From Streptomyces sp. SID12501 (lineage in GTDB: Bacteria; Actinomycetota; Actinomycetes; Streptomycetales; Streptomycetaceae), in contig NZ_JAAGLU010000013.1 of assembly GCF_010550245.1 (NCBI RefSeq), forward strand, positions 124,001-188,000: DNA of 64,000 nucleotides, read 5' to 3'. A model generated the notes under the pieces. That model saw only the letters and a list, made by a program, of their open reading frames with translations, had not been told where the DNA came from and ran no database searches. Of this stretch, positions 39,431 through 48,500 are shown piece by piece. Position numbers and translations under genes: made by a program. Within the stretch, counting starts at the first letter, position 1. Every line of letters begins with the position of its first letter.

Positions 39431-41058
39431 CCGTCCTCGTCCCCTTCCAGCGCCGCCCCCGCCTCGCCGGTCACCGTCCAGTTGACGTCGAAGCCAGGGA
39501 AGAACAGCGGTACTTGGGCGCGGACGGTGGCCTTCATGACCTCGCCGTCGGGACCGCAGCTGATGGCGGCACCGTTCCAGGCGCCGGGGAGGTGCTCGCC
39601 GCCCGCGCTCTCGCAGGCTCCCGCGTAGCCGCCGGGGTCGAGGGCGTACGCCGCGGTGGCCGCGCGAGCCGCCTCGTCCGCCGCGTTGCCGACCAACGAG
39701 TACGTGTAGCCGTACAGCACGCACTGCCACAGGATGCTCATCACGACGAGCAACAGCGGGAACATGCCCGCGAATTCGAGGGTCACGGCCCCTCGGTCGC
39801 CGCGTTCTCCTCGCCGGCGCAGGGCCGTCGCGCCCCGGTCTGCCGACGATGACGACTTACGTCGCTTGCCGCCGCCCCCTTCCTGGACGACGACCAGCCC
39901 CAACTCCCCGGCCAGCGACCAGAGTGCCTGCTTGACCGTCGACCGGGCGTCCAGGTCCTGGAGCCGTCCGGCGTCCACAACGCCCTGAAGTTCCTTGAAC
40001 GCGGCGGGAATCGTCGCGCGGGCGACCTTGGTGCCGGTGACCTTCTCCACGAGGGAGGGCTGGATCTCCGTACCCTTGGACTGCCGGTTGACGACCGTCA
40101 GGGTCTCCTCGGCCTTGCGGATCTGGAGACGGTCCCAGAGGCGGACCATGCGTTTGGCGGCGCGTACGGCGATGACGTCCGGGGTGACGAGGAGCAGGGC
40201 GTGGTCGGCCATCTCGACGGCGGCTGCCGTGGCCGAGTCCATCCGGGCGCCGCAGTCGACGATCACGACGTCGTGGCGGGAGCGCAGGGCGGCGACGACC
40301 TGGCGGGTCACCCTGTCGGTGACCTCCTCGCCGCGTTCGCCCTCGGCGGGGGCGAGGAGCAGGCCGATACCGCTGTCGTGGATGAAGACGGCGTCCTGGA
40401 GGACGCGCGGGTTGATGTCCGTGATGGCGGCCAGGTCGGCGATCGACCTGCGGAACTGGACGTCCAGGTAGGAGGCCACGTCCCCCGACTGGAGGTCCAG
40501 GTCGAGGAGGGCGACGGTGTGGCCCGACGCCCTTGCGGCGAGGGCGAGTTGGACGGCCGTGACGGTGGCGCCGACGCCGCCCTTGGCGCCGGTCACGGTG
40601 ACGACCGTACCGCCCGGTCCGGCGTACAACTCCGGTGCCGTGCTGCCGAGATGGCGCCGCATACCCGACGACCAGGCCGCCGCTGCCATTACGCGTTCCG
40701 CCAAGGCCTCGTAGCCGAGGGGCAGTTGGACGATGCCTCGGGCGCCCGAGTCCATCGCGGCGGTGAGGACACCGGTGCTGGGGTCGGCGGTGATGAGAAC
40801 GACGCCGACGGCCGGGAACCGCATCACGAGGTCGCGTACGAGGTCGAGGGCCGGGACGGGCCCTATCCGCTCGTGCACGAGGACGACTTCCGGCAGCTCG
40901 TCGAGGGATTCGGCGGCCATCCGGGCCAGGGTGTCGAGCAGCGCGGTCGAGTCGGCGACGGGCGGGGCGGGTTCGGCCTCGGGGAGCCTGCTGAGGAGGG
41001 TGCTCAGGGCGCGGGCGGACTCGATGTCGGCGGTGGCGGCGAGGACGCGGATGGTCAT
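39427..41058 (-). CDS. CpaE/TadZ-like ATPase fused to a C-terminal TadE-like domain
   Basis: A 543-residue protein. Residues 1-135 form a receiver-like domain (VVLVHERIGPVPALDLVRDLV, VVLITADPSTGVLTAAMDSGARGIV); 148-395 a MinD/ParA-type ATPase with the deviant Walker A VTGAKGGVGATVTAVQLAL, DLDLQSGDVASYLDV and VVIVDCGARMDSAT; and from ~420 RGERGDRGAVTLEFAGMFPLLLVVMSILWQ starts a TadE-like transmembrane pseudopilin with a 90-residue outer domain. The two parts are joined by a short basic/Ser linker (GGGGKRRKSSSSADRG). This places a polar-localisation ATPase and a pseudopilin in one chain. Confidence 0.88.
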   Translation of the reverse strand: MTIRVLAATADIESARALSTLLSRLPEAEPAPPVADSTALLDTLARMAAESLDELPEVVLVHERIGPVPALDLVRDLVMRFPAVGVVLITADPSTGVLTAAMDSGARGIVQLPLGYEALAERVMAAAAWSSGMRRHLGSTAPELYAGPGGTVVTVTGAKGGVGATVTAVQLALAARASGHTVALLDLDLQSGDVASYLDVQFRRSIADLAAITDINPRVLQDAVFIHDSGIGLLLAPAEGERGEEVTDRVTRQVVAALRSRHDVVIVDCGARMDSATAAAVEMADHALLLVTPDVIAVRAAKRMVRLWDRLQIRKAEETLTVVNRQSKGTEIQPSLVEKVTGTKVARATIPAAFKELQGVVDAGRLQDLDARSTVKQALWSLAGELGLVVVQEGGGGKRRKSSSSADRGATALRRRGERGDRGAVTLEFAGMFPLLLVVMSILWQCVLYGYTYSLVGNAADEAARAATAAYALDPGGYAGACESAGGEHLPGAWNGAAISCGPDGEVMKATVRAQVPLFFPGFDVNWTVTGEAGAALEGDEDG

Positions 41059-41147
41059 CGGCGCGCCCTCGGAAGGCGCGGCTGCGGCTTCGGCTGCGAC
41101 CGTCGCCGGGGCTGCGGCTTCGTACGTACGGACCTCATGCCCGCCTC

Positions 41148-41867
41148 CTACTTGTCCTTGTTGAGGGTGTACGTACGGTCGGCGGCATCGGGGACGGCCG
41201 TCAGTTCGCCGCCCGCGACCAGGGACAGGCGGACGTGTTCGGCGAACGACTCGGCGTATGCGACGCGTTGGGCCTCCGGCGTCTTGAGCGCGAAGGTGAT
41301 CGGGACGGCCTCCCTCGCCGTACGCTGGCGTTCGTTGGCCGACTGCCCCGGTTCGAGGGCGGTGAGCTTGCCGACGTCGATGACGCGCGCGTTCGTCACG
41401 AGCAGCTTGACCTCGTCGACACCCTTCTCGCTGTCCTTGGACTCGAAGGTGGCGTAGATGTTGACGAGCGACCCCGGGTTGATCTTTCCGGCCACACCGG
41501 TCGACGCGTCGATCAGGATCGCGATCTCCTGCTCACCGGCGGCCAGTTCGGGCCGGTCGACGATCATGTCGGTCTGCAGCAGGGACCCCTTCTCCAGCCG
41601 GGTCACCGCGACCTTGCCGCGGATCTGGGAGACGCGCGTGACGGCGGTCTCCGACAACCACCGCTTCGGCATGGAGATCTTCTCGAACTGGTCGGCCGTG
41701 AGCTCCTTGTAGGGTGCGACGTCGCTCTTGAGGCGATACGCCGTCACCTCCGGGCCGACCTTGGAGTTCACGTCGCGGATCACCGAGAGCACTCCGACGA
41801 AGGCGCCGATGGCGCACAGGATCGAGAGGACCAGCAGGATGACGCCGCGGCGCTGGCGTGAGTTCAT
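41148..41867 (-). CDS. CpaB/RcpC-like (SAF domain) pilus assembly protein
   Basis: A 239-residue protein with an N-terminal membrane anchor (GVILLVLSILCAIGAFVGVLSV) and an SAF/RcpC region: TAYRLKSDVAPYKELTADQFEKISMPKRWLSETAVTRVSQIRGKVAVTRLEKGSLLQTDMIV and INPGSLVNIYATFESKD. CpaB-type proteins belong to the periplasmic side of the Flp pilus secretion channel. It is second in the locus, followed 89 bp downstream by the CpaE-TadE fusion gene. Confidence 0.88.
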   Translation of the reverse strand: MNSRQRRGVILLVLSILCAIGAFVGVLSVIRDVNSKVGPEVTAYRLKSDVAPYKELTADQFEKISMPKRWLSETAVTRVSQIRGKVAVTRLEKGSLLQTDMIVDRPELAAGEQEIAILIDASTGVAGKINPGSLVNIYATFESKDSEKGVDEVKLLVTNARVIDVGKLTALEPGQSANERQRTAREAVPITFALKTPEAQRVAYAESFAEHVRLSLVAGGELTAVPDAADRTYTLNKDK

Positions 41868-41919
41868 GACGCGGACAACCTCGATCGGGGAATGGGGACG
41901 GACACGTCTGCTACGTCTC

Positions 41920-42858
41920 TTACGTCGTACCTCGGGGCAGTTCTCGTACTGGTGTTCCTGATGCTCCTGCCGGGGTTCCTGCCCGCCCGAGGGCCACGGG
42001 AAGCTCCGAAGGCGACACGAGTGGGGCGGCGCAGAATCCGCAGCGGTCGCCGATGAGTTCGAGGCCGCACCAATGACACTCCTCGCGGCGTACGGAGGAG
42101 ACCAGTTGGTAGAGCACGGAGACCTCGTGCAGCCCGGCCGCGAACTCGACGATCTTCCCCGTCCCCCACCAGCGCGCCGACTCCGCGGGCAGCGGAACCG
42201 GGGCGACTCCCTGCACTCGCCAGGCGGGTGCGAGGGTCGAGGTGACCCAGTCGGAGGGCGGCTGCCCCTGCGCGACGAGCAGCCGCGTCCCGAACTCGGG
42301 GCCGGTCAGCTCTTCCTGTCCGACCCGCACGAGCTGGGCTCGCGGATTGGCCAGTACGGCGAACTGCGCGCCCGGCACCCAGGACTTGGCGTGCGACTTG
42401 AGGGAGACGGGCACCCGGTCGAGCTTGGTGACGGAGCCGAGGTGGGCGCCGGCGTAGATGTAGTGGGCGAGCAGCCGGGCGGAGGAGGCGAGCACCCCCG
42501 GGCTGAAGTCGCACATGGAGAGCTGCCTCAACTGCTGGGCGAGGAGAGCGACTCCGAGGGGCGGCAGATCGACGGCGAGCAGCGCGATACGGTCGCTCTC
42601 CAGGACGGAACGCACGGTGTGCAGCCGCCGGGTGACGGCCGGGTCCGTGGACGCCGGGTAGAGGGCGATGACGTAACCGTGCTGCTCGATGAGCGTGTGC
42701 ATCCCCATGAGGGCGCCGTCGAGGGTGTCGAGAGACGGGACGGCGGCGGGCGGGGTCTGCCGGTCATGCGGTGGGAGCACCAGGTCGGAACTGGTGACGG
42801 CTATCGCGGTCGGCACGCTGCACACCACCCCGTTCACTGCGGCGGGGTGGTCGGCCAC
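41920..42858 (-). CDS. Tad-locus hypothetical protein with a C-terminal zinc-ribbon-like motif
   Basis: A 312-residue soluble protein at the head of the tad locus. No known catalytic motif. It has a Rossmann-like N-terminal half (IEQHGYVIALYPASTDPAVTRRLHTVRSVLESDRIALLAVDLPPLGVALLAQQL) and ends in two cysteine pairs (CHWCGLELIGDRCGFCAAP), likely a zinc ribbon. The start ATG at 42858 is 52 bp downstream-to-upstream distance from the CpaB start. Conserved association with Streptomyces tad genes is my recollection, not tested. Confidence 0.7.
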   Translation of the reverse strand: MADHPAAVNGVVCSVPTAIAVTSSDLVLPPHDRQTPPAAVPSLDTLDGALMGMHTLIEQHGYVIALYPASTDPAVTRRLHTVRSVLESDRIALLAVDLPPLGVALLAQQLRQLSMCDFSPGVLASSARLLAHYIYAGAHLGSVTKLDRVPVSLKSHAKSWVPGAQFAVLANPRAQLVRVGQEELTGPEFGTRLLVAQGQPPSDWVTSTLAPAWRVQGVAPVPLPAESARWWGTGKIVEFAAGLHEVSVLYQLVSSVRREECHWCGLELIGDRCGFCAAPLVSPSELPVALGRAGTPAGASGTPVRELPRGTT

Positions 42859-43176
42859 CGCCTCAGATCGCCCCTGTGACGTCCTCTTGCATCAGCACCT
42901 TATCCACGGCATGGCCCGCTCAACAGCGAATCTTCTAGATCAACTAACGGAAGGTGGAGCTTGATCGACGGAGAGTGAGGCGAATATGCCACAAGTCGGG
43001 TGCCGTGGAGGCCAGTTGACGGGCCACACCCGTCGGAGCCGATGCACCTTTCGAAGCCGGATCTGCCAAGATTCTTCACACATTCGACAACTTCGACAAC
43101 TTCGCGCGTAAACCTCATCTCCGGAATTGTGGCCTCCATCACAGCGTGAGGGGTTCGCACCTGATCCACTGCGCGG
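42859..43176. other. 318-bp intergenic region upstream of the tad locus
   Basis: This is where the tad locus promoter must lie (minus strand). It has lower GC than its surroundings; AACTTCG is repeated (ACAACTTCGACAACTTCG near 43088-43105). No gene recognised. Confidence 0.45.
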
Positions 43177-43482
43177 ATGCTGATCAGCCTGATACTCCGC
43201 GTCCTGCCCTTCTACATCCGCGAACCCCTGGCCATCTCCATCTGCCTCTTCTTCAGCGGCGCCTGCTTCTACTGGACCATCCAGGCCGGAGGGTGGGCCA
43301 GATTCGGCTTCGGCGTCGTGTTTCTCGGCATCGCTGTCCTCCGGGGGTTCATCCTCAGAGGGGAGCTGAGATCTCGGCAGGCAACCAAGAGAGCCGCCCA
43401 GGCTGCTGCGGCTCCGTCTGCTTCTTCGGTTTCTTCGACTTCTCCGGCTTCACCTGCTTCGCCTGTGGCCGACGGGGGCTGA
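43177..43482 (+). CDS. Small hypothetical membrane protein
   Basis: A 101-residue protein with two likely membrane helices (residues ~3-10/18-34, AISICLFFSGACFYWTI, and ~43-57, FGFGVVFLGIAVLRGFI) and a low-complexity Ala/Ser/Pro tail (SSVSSTSPASPASP). Not recognised. The ATG at 43177 lacks a strong ribosome-binding site. It stands alone on the plus strand between the tad locus and the toxin island. Confidence 0.55.
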   Translation: MLISLILRVLPFYIREPLAISICLFFSGACFYWTIQAGGWARFGFGVVFLGIAVLRGFILRGELRSRQATKRAAQAAAAPSASSVSSTSPASPASPVADGG

Positions 43483-43563
43483 CATCCAGCCTTCGGGCTA
43501 GCCAAACGGCGACAGCGGGCCTGCGCGGCCCGTTGCCGCCACCATGGGTGCTTTCCCTCGATT

Positions 43564-43971
43564 TCAGGGGTTGCCCGTAGCGAGATAGGCGCGCGTTCCG
43601 GCAAGACGGACCGATGCAGCACGGAACGCGAGACCGGAAGCCTCGGAGCCGAGGGCCACATCGAGGTGTCCTCGATCGCGGACGGTCAGATCGATCACCT
43701 TGGCTTCAGAAGCCCCCCAGCCCGTGACCCGTACACCGGTCACCCCAGTGAAGAACAGGTGGAACTCGAAGGCATTGAAGTTCTTTCCCCTCCACTCCGG
43801 GAGCAGATTCACCGGGAAGACCCTGGTATCGAAACCCAGAGTCACCGAGTCCTCCCGTTCGTCGATGTGCACGTAAAAGAGGTCGCACGCGCCAGTCGGG
43901 GGCGGGGCGCCGTCGTACAGCTTCCCCAGGTATTCGGGAGATGCAAGGAGCCGCGACCAGTCAGCGCTCAT
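43564..43971 (-). CDS. Immunity protein 50-like protein (second of two)
   Basis: A 135-residue protein with the Imm50-type pattern: MSADWSRLLASPEYLGKLYDGAPPP, CDLFYVHIDEREDSVTLGFDTRVFP, WRGKNFNAFEFHLFFTGVTGVRVTGWG. Imm50 proteins are predicted immunity factors of polymorphic toxin systems. Its ATG (43971) overlaps the stop of the upstream Imm50-like gene by 11 bases. It lies 1.5 kb downstream of the RHS toxin gene on the same strand. Confidence 0.78.
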   Translation of the reverse strand: MSADWSRLLASPEYLGKLYDGAPPPTGACDLFYVHIDEREDSVTLGFDTRVFPVNLLPEWRGKNFNAFEFHLFFTGVTGVRVTGWGASEAKVIDLTVRDRGHLDVALGSEASGLAFRAASVRLAGTRAYLATGNP

Positions 43972-44461
43972 AGAACGTCTTCTCATTGGTCGGGGGAAGG
44001 AAGGTGTGCCGTCGGGCGTCTATCTTGCTCACGAAGAGATGCGTTCCGTTGTCCGATCCGTCGACGTGAATTTGGAATGCGCTCACGTGGCCAACGCGCA
44101 CGGACTCACTGCAGTCGAATCGGAGCGCTACCCCTCGGCCGTCGGCGACTACCCGCATACGACTCTCCCTGCCCCATGACGACATCTCGACGCAGCCGAC
44201 GGATGGCGGATCCCAGTCGGTGAGGGAGATGTTCTCCACTGCCAGGAACTGAAGTTGGCACTGCACCGTGTCCATACCCGCGTCGGTCCACTCCTGTGGT
44301 GCCGAACCGGGAAAGGAGGGCAGGTCGACGCGGAGCGTTACCGTGGGCCCGCGCCAGTTCAGATTGATCGATCTGATCCTGACGTCAACGAGATCCGGGA
44401 CGTGGCTATAGAGCGAATAGAGTGTTTCTGGATTCACAAGAAAACTCTCAACGGTCGTCAT
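43961..44461 (-). CDS. Immunity protein 50-like protein (first of two)
   Basis: A 166-residue protein with the same layout as its downstream neighbour: NPETLYSLYSHVPDLVDVRIRSINLNWRGPTVTLRVDLPSF, then VQCQLQFLAVENISLTDWD and a C-terminal beta-rich part with VSAFQIHVDGSDNGTHLFVSKIDARRHTF. The two are diverged paralogues and translationally coupled. They probably protect against toxin tips no longer, or not, encoded next to them. Confidence 0.75.
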   Translation of the reverse strand: MTTVESFLVNPETLYSLYSHVPDLVDVRIRSINLNWRGPTVTLRVDLPSFPGSAPQEWTDAGMDTVQCQLQFLAVENISLTDWDPPSVGCVEMSSWGRESRMRVVADGRGVALRFDCSESVRVGHVSAFQIHVDGSDNGTHLFVSKIDARRHTFLPPTNEKTFYER

Positions 44462-44485
44462 ACTCGACCTTCACCCGTAGCTGTT

Positions 44486-44509
44486 ACGCAGCAGCGGGAG
44501 CTGCTGCGT
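44486..44509 (-). terminator. Hairpin between the immunity genes
   Basis: ACGCAGCAGC (44486-44495) and GCTGCTGCGT (44500-44509) form a perfect stem with loop GGGA; one more A-T pair extends it to 11 bp. It lies 25 bp upstream of the first Imm50-like start. It may terminate the toxin/immunity transcript or fold in the leader of the Imm50 pair. The remaining ~240 bp up to the next gene show no recognisable gene. Confidence 0.55.
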
Positions 44510-44754
44510 ATCACGTTCTGATCGTCCAAAATAGTGAGTGCGCGGGAGGAGCCGGCCTCACTTCCCACTCGGAGAGATCTTCGCCAGGCGCGCCGTACGG
44601 CAACTGACCCCCCACGGTTTCGGTGCATCGTTCAAGGACGGATGCTGGCCCAGATTGGTCATCGGCGTCATGTTCCAGCCAGAATCCGCAGAGGCCGCAC
44701 GCTGATCCCCTTCGGGCAGCGCTTCGACCCTCCACCGGCAGGGGCGCCGGTCTC

Positions 44755-45498
44755 TCACACGTACAGTTTCGCGGTGGCGAACTCGACAAGTTCGTCGAGC
44801 CCAGTCTCCCGCGGTGTGCCGTTCTGGGTGTTCCAATCGGCGACGAACCAGGCGCCGTGCCATTCGGCACGCCATACATCGCCGTGCCGGTTCTCGAACT
44901 CGACAAAGCTACCGGTTCCGTCCTCCATCAGCCGAAGCTCCTCCACGAGCCGCACCGGCTCTGTGAAGCCCCGTCCCGGGTTTGTGCTCTTGCCGCGGGT
45001 CCGCGTGTTGGCGTACCGCATCTTCAGGAAGGGGAGAGGTTCGCGGCCGAGATGGTTCAGGCGCAGCATGCGGTACCTGGTGACGGCCTCGTCCAGCGTT
45101 TCGTCGCCGGAGAACTCGCAGGAGTACGCGGGAAAAGTCAGCCGGACGTGCGGGGTCAGGTCCGGGTTCTCCACGCGGTAGAAGCGGTGGACCTCGGGCG
45201 CGATACCCACAACCGCGTCAAAGCGATGGCCGGCTGGCGGTTCGAAGCCGTCGCGCGAGCCCAGAAAGGGATTACGGGCGAAGAGCGCGTCCTCGTGGTC
45301 CCGGGCGAAACGGAGGGTGCTTACGGCGAGGTTCCGGTCGTAGGATTTGCGGCCGCTCAGTTGGAGCAGCCGCTTACCGTCGGCGGACAGCGCCCCCGCG
45401 AAGTCGATTCCGGGAGCCGGCGACCAGTGCCAGCTGTCGGGCAGACCGGGAAGCGGCTCCGCGCCTCGGAAGCTCGTCACTACGGCGCGAACGTCCAT
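44755..45498 (-). CDS. Hypothetical protein, probable immunity to the RHS toxin
   Basis: A 247-residue soluble protein that I do not recognise. It starts 21 bp after the RHS toxin stop, on the same strand, the usual place of the cognate immunity gene. Features: SWHWSPAPGIDFAGALSADGKRLLQLSG, EVHRFYRVENPDLTPHVRLTFPAYSCEF, and a C-terminal SFVEFENRHGDVWRAEWHGAWFVADWNTQ. No signal peptide or membrane helix. Cognate immunity is inferred only from position. Confidence 0.65.
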   Translation of the reverse strand: MDVRAVVTSFRGAEPLPGLPDSWHWSPAPGIDFAGALSADGKRLLQLSGRKSYDRNLAVSTLRFARDHEDALFARNPFLGSRDGFEPPAGHRFDAVVGIAPEVHRFYRVENPDLTPHVRLTFPAYSCEFSGDETLDEAVTRYRMLRLNHLGREPLPFLKMRYANTRTRGKSTNPGRGFTEPVRLVEELRLMEDGTGSFVEFENRHGDVWRAEWHGAWFVADWNTQNGTPRETGLDELVEFATAKLYV

Positions 45499-45519
45499 CA
45501 GTCCTCCGTGATCACGTGA

Positions 45520-48500
45520 TCAGCTGCATGAGTATCCGTCTCCGACATCCTGGCTGAACGTGTCCGTCATCCGCCCGCCACCCCTGGAGTTCTCACTCCA
45601 CTCCATCGGTTCCAGGTGGTCCGTGTTGTTGTAGAAGTCGTTGCGTGTGGGGCGGTCGGAGAATCGGCCTTCCCGGTTCCAGTGCTGGACCACGGGGTCC
45701 AGGTGTTCGTAGGTCACCGTACGGTGGAACGGCTCGGGGTTGTTGGCTCGGGGGTTCCAGATCATTTCGTCGTTTCCGTTGCGCCACGTCAGCTGGTCCC
45801 GTGGGATCCGCAGGCCGTCGTCGTCGCGCGGCACCCCACTGATCGCCCTGCCCTCGTCGGTGTAGTTCTCGACCATGTAGTCGTGGGTGGGCGTTCGGTA
45901 GCCCGACGGGTACTGGTTGTCCCGTGTGTACGCACGATCCCCCTCGGGGAGATCCGGGTCCCGCCCGAACCGCATGCCGTTGCCCGGGTCCTGCCAGTGC
46001 AGTCCGAGCGGGTCACTCCACCGGTACGGGTTGGGGACGTACGCGCTGTCGTTCGCGGCGGGTGCGAGGCCGAGAGGGTCAGGGCTGGCGTACTGCCCCG
46101 TGAGCGGGTCGTAGTGGCGCAGGAAGTTGTAGTGCCAGCCGGTCTCGTCGTCGGCGTACTGTCCGGGGAACCTCAGCGGACAGTCGACCTGGTCGGTGCC
46201 GCCGGTCTGCAGGTTGTCGGGCAGACGACTGCCCCAGAGGGTCGTCCGCTGCTGCCAGACCACCTCACCGTCGGCCGAGACGAGTTCTGCGGGGGCGCCG
46301 GAGAGATCGGTGACGATCGCATGGAAGCGTGCGTCCCGTTCGGGCGCCGCCCGGTCGAGCTGGGTGACCGGCTGATGGGTGCCGGGTATGTAGTCCCACG
46401 TCGTGGCCGAGCCGTCCCGCGTGATCTGCTCGACGAGACGGGTGCCGTCCCACACGAAGAGGATCTCGTCATCGACGGATCCGTTCTCGGTCAGCCGCTG
46501 CTTGGCCACCCGGCGGCCCGTGGGGTCGTACCGGTACCGCCAACTGACTCCGTCCGGGGTGGTCGTGCCGACGAGTCGGCTCCGGCTGTTCCAGGTGTAT
46601 GACCGGATCCGCCGCTGTCCATTGAGCAGCCGCCGTACCGTGCGGACGATCCGTCCCTCCGCGTCCCGTTCGTAGCGGGTACGCCCGGTGTGCTGGATCC
46701 GGGTCCCCACGAAGGATCGGTTCCTGTCGCCGTCCTCGACAACGGGGCTCAAGGCCCGGGTCACGTTCCCCAGCTCGTCGTACTGGTAACCCTCCTGCCA
46801 CCCTCGCGCGTCCACGGCGGTAGCCCTGCCCCTGACGTCGAGGGTGAAGTGACGTGTCCCGGTGGTGAGTTCGTCGACTGCGGAGAGTGCGCCGTCCGGG
46901 CGGTACAGATAGGTGCGCTGCTGAAGCGGCGCTTCCTCGCCGTTGGAGGCCGAGGCCCGTGTGAGCGTCTGGGCGGCGAGCCTGCTCGCGTCGTCCCAGG
47001 ACTGGCTGAGCCGGACACCCCCGGGCAGAGTACGGCTCGTCTCGCGATCACTGTCGTCGAAGTCGAACTCGATACGGCGGCCGTCCGCTTCGAGTACGGC
47101 GGAGCGTTCCGTGTCGTCGTACGTCCACGTGGACTCGATCCCCGTGGGAGTGCGCCGCGTGATGCGCCGTCCGAGCGTGTCGTACGCGAACGTCGTCGTC
47201 CTGCCGTCGATGCTCTCCGACAGCAGGAGACCGTCCACGCTGTAGGTACGCTCAACGGTGGCGTCGGGACCGGCTTCCAGGGTGGGGCGGCCATCGGCGT
47301 CGTACGTGCAGCTGACCGAGACACCGTCGTACCGTGTCTCGACCGTGCGGCCGAGAACGTCGCGGTGGAACGAGACCGCTTCTCCGGCGCCATTGGCACG
47401 GGACGCGAGCAGGCCTACGGCGTCCAGTTCGTAGGTGAGCGAGCGCCCGCCGAAGTCGGTCTCGGACACAAGGCGGTTCGCCGCGTCGTACCAGTACCGC
47501 CAGGCGTTGTCCTGGGGGGCCGTCACCTCGACCAGATTGAGTTCGGTGTCGTAGGTGAAGGAGTGGGCAGTCCCGTCGGACAGCCCGCGAGCCGCGACCT
47601 GACCGAACGGGCCGACCTCGAACGTGGTCGTACGCCCCAGGCTGTCGGTCTGGGCCACCAGGTGGCCCTCCGCATCCCACACCCAGTGCTCCTCAGAGCC
47701 GTCCGGCGTCCGGCGCCACACCATGCGGCCCTCGACCGTCGTGCGCCGATGCGTGACGCGTCCCCGCCCATCTGTGAAGCTGCTGACCTGGCCCAAGGCG
47801 TCCCGCTGGATCCGGCTGACAGCACCTCGCGCGTCGGTGAACTCGACGGGCAACCCCGTCGCGTCGCACCGCGCTCTGCTGATCCGACCGACCGCGTCGA
47901 TGACGGCGGTGAGGCCGCCGTGGCGGTCGTACTCGTAGCGGGCATTCGCCCCTGTTGGGGTAGTGGTGGCGACATGGTTGCCCCTGCTGTCGTACGCGTG
48001 GCGCCACTCCGCTCCGCCAGGGGTCACCGCCCGTACCAGTCGCCGCAGTTCGTCGTACTCGGCCTCGGTCACGGCACCGTCGGGGCGGACGACCGTGGTG
48101 AGATTCCCCGCCGGGTCGTAGCCGTAGCGGGTGGTACGCCCCAATGCGTCGGTCCGGGAGAGGAGGCGGTCGAAACGGTCCCACTCGTTACTGACGTTCT
48201 GCCCCAGCGCGTTGGTCACCGAGACGAGTTGGAGCCGTTCGTTGTGCCGGTACGTGGTGGTGCGGCCGAGGGAGTCGGTGTATCGCGTGCTGCGGTCCTC
48301 GGCTTCGTAGGCGATGGTGCAGTCGAGGATGCCCTCGATACCCTCGCCACGGATGACGCGATGGGCCTCGTCGTAGGTGTAGCGGTACCAGGAGCCCGTG
48401 CGGTCGGTCCAGGACGTGATGCGGTCGTCCGCGTCGTAGGTGAGCTGATACGGCAGGTCGCTGGAGTTGAGGATCTCGGTCAGGCGACCGTTCTCGTAGC

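Noticed and set aside
44511..44906. 131-codon minus-strand frame between the immunity genes
   Set aside because: It overlaps the end of the probable immunity gene in another frame and has shadow-like composition.
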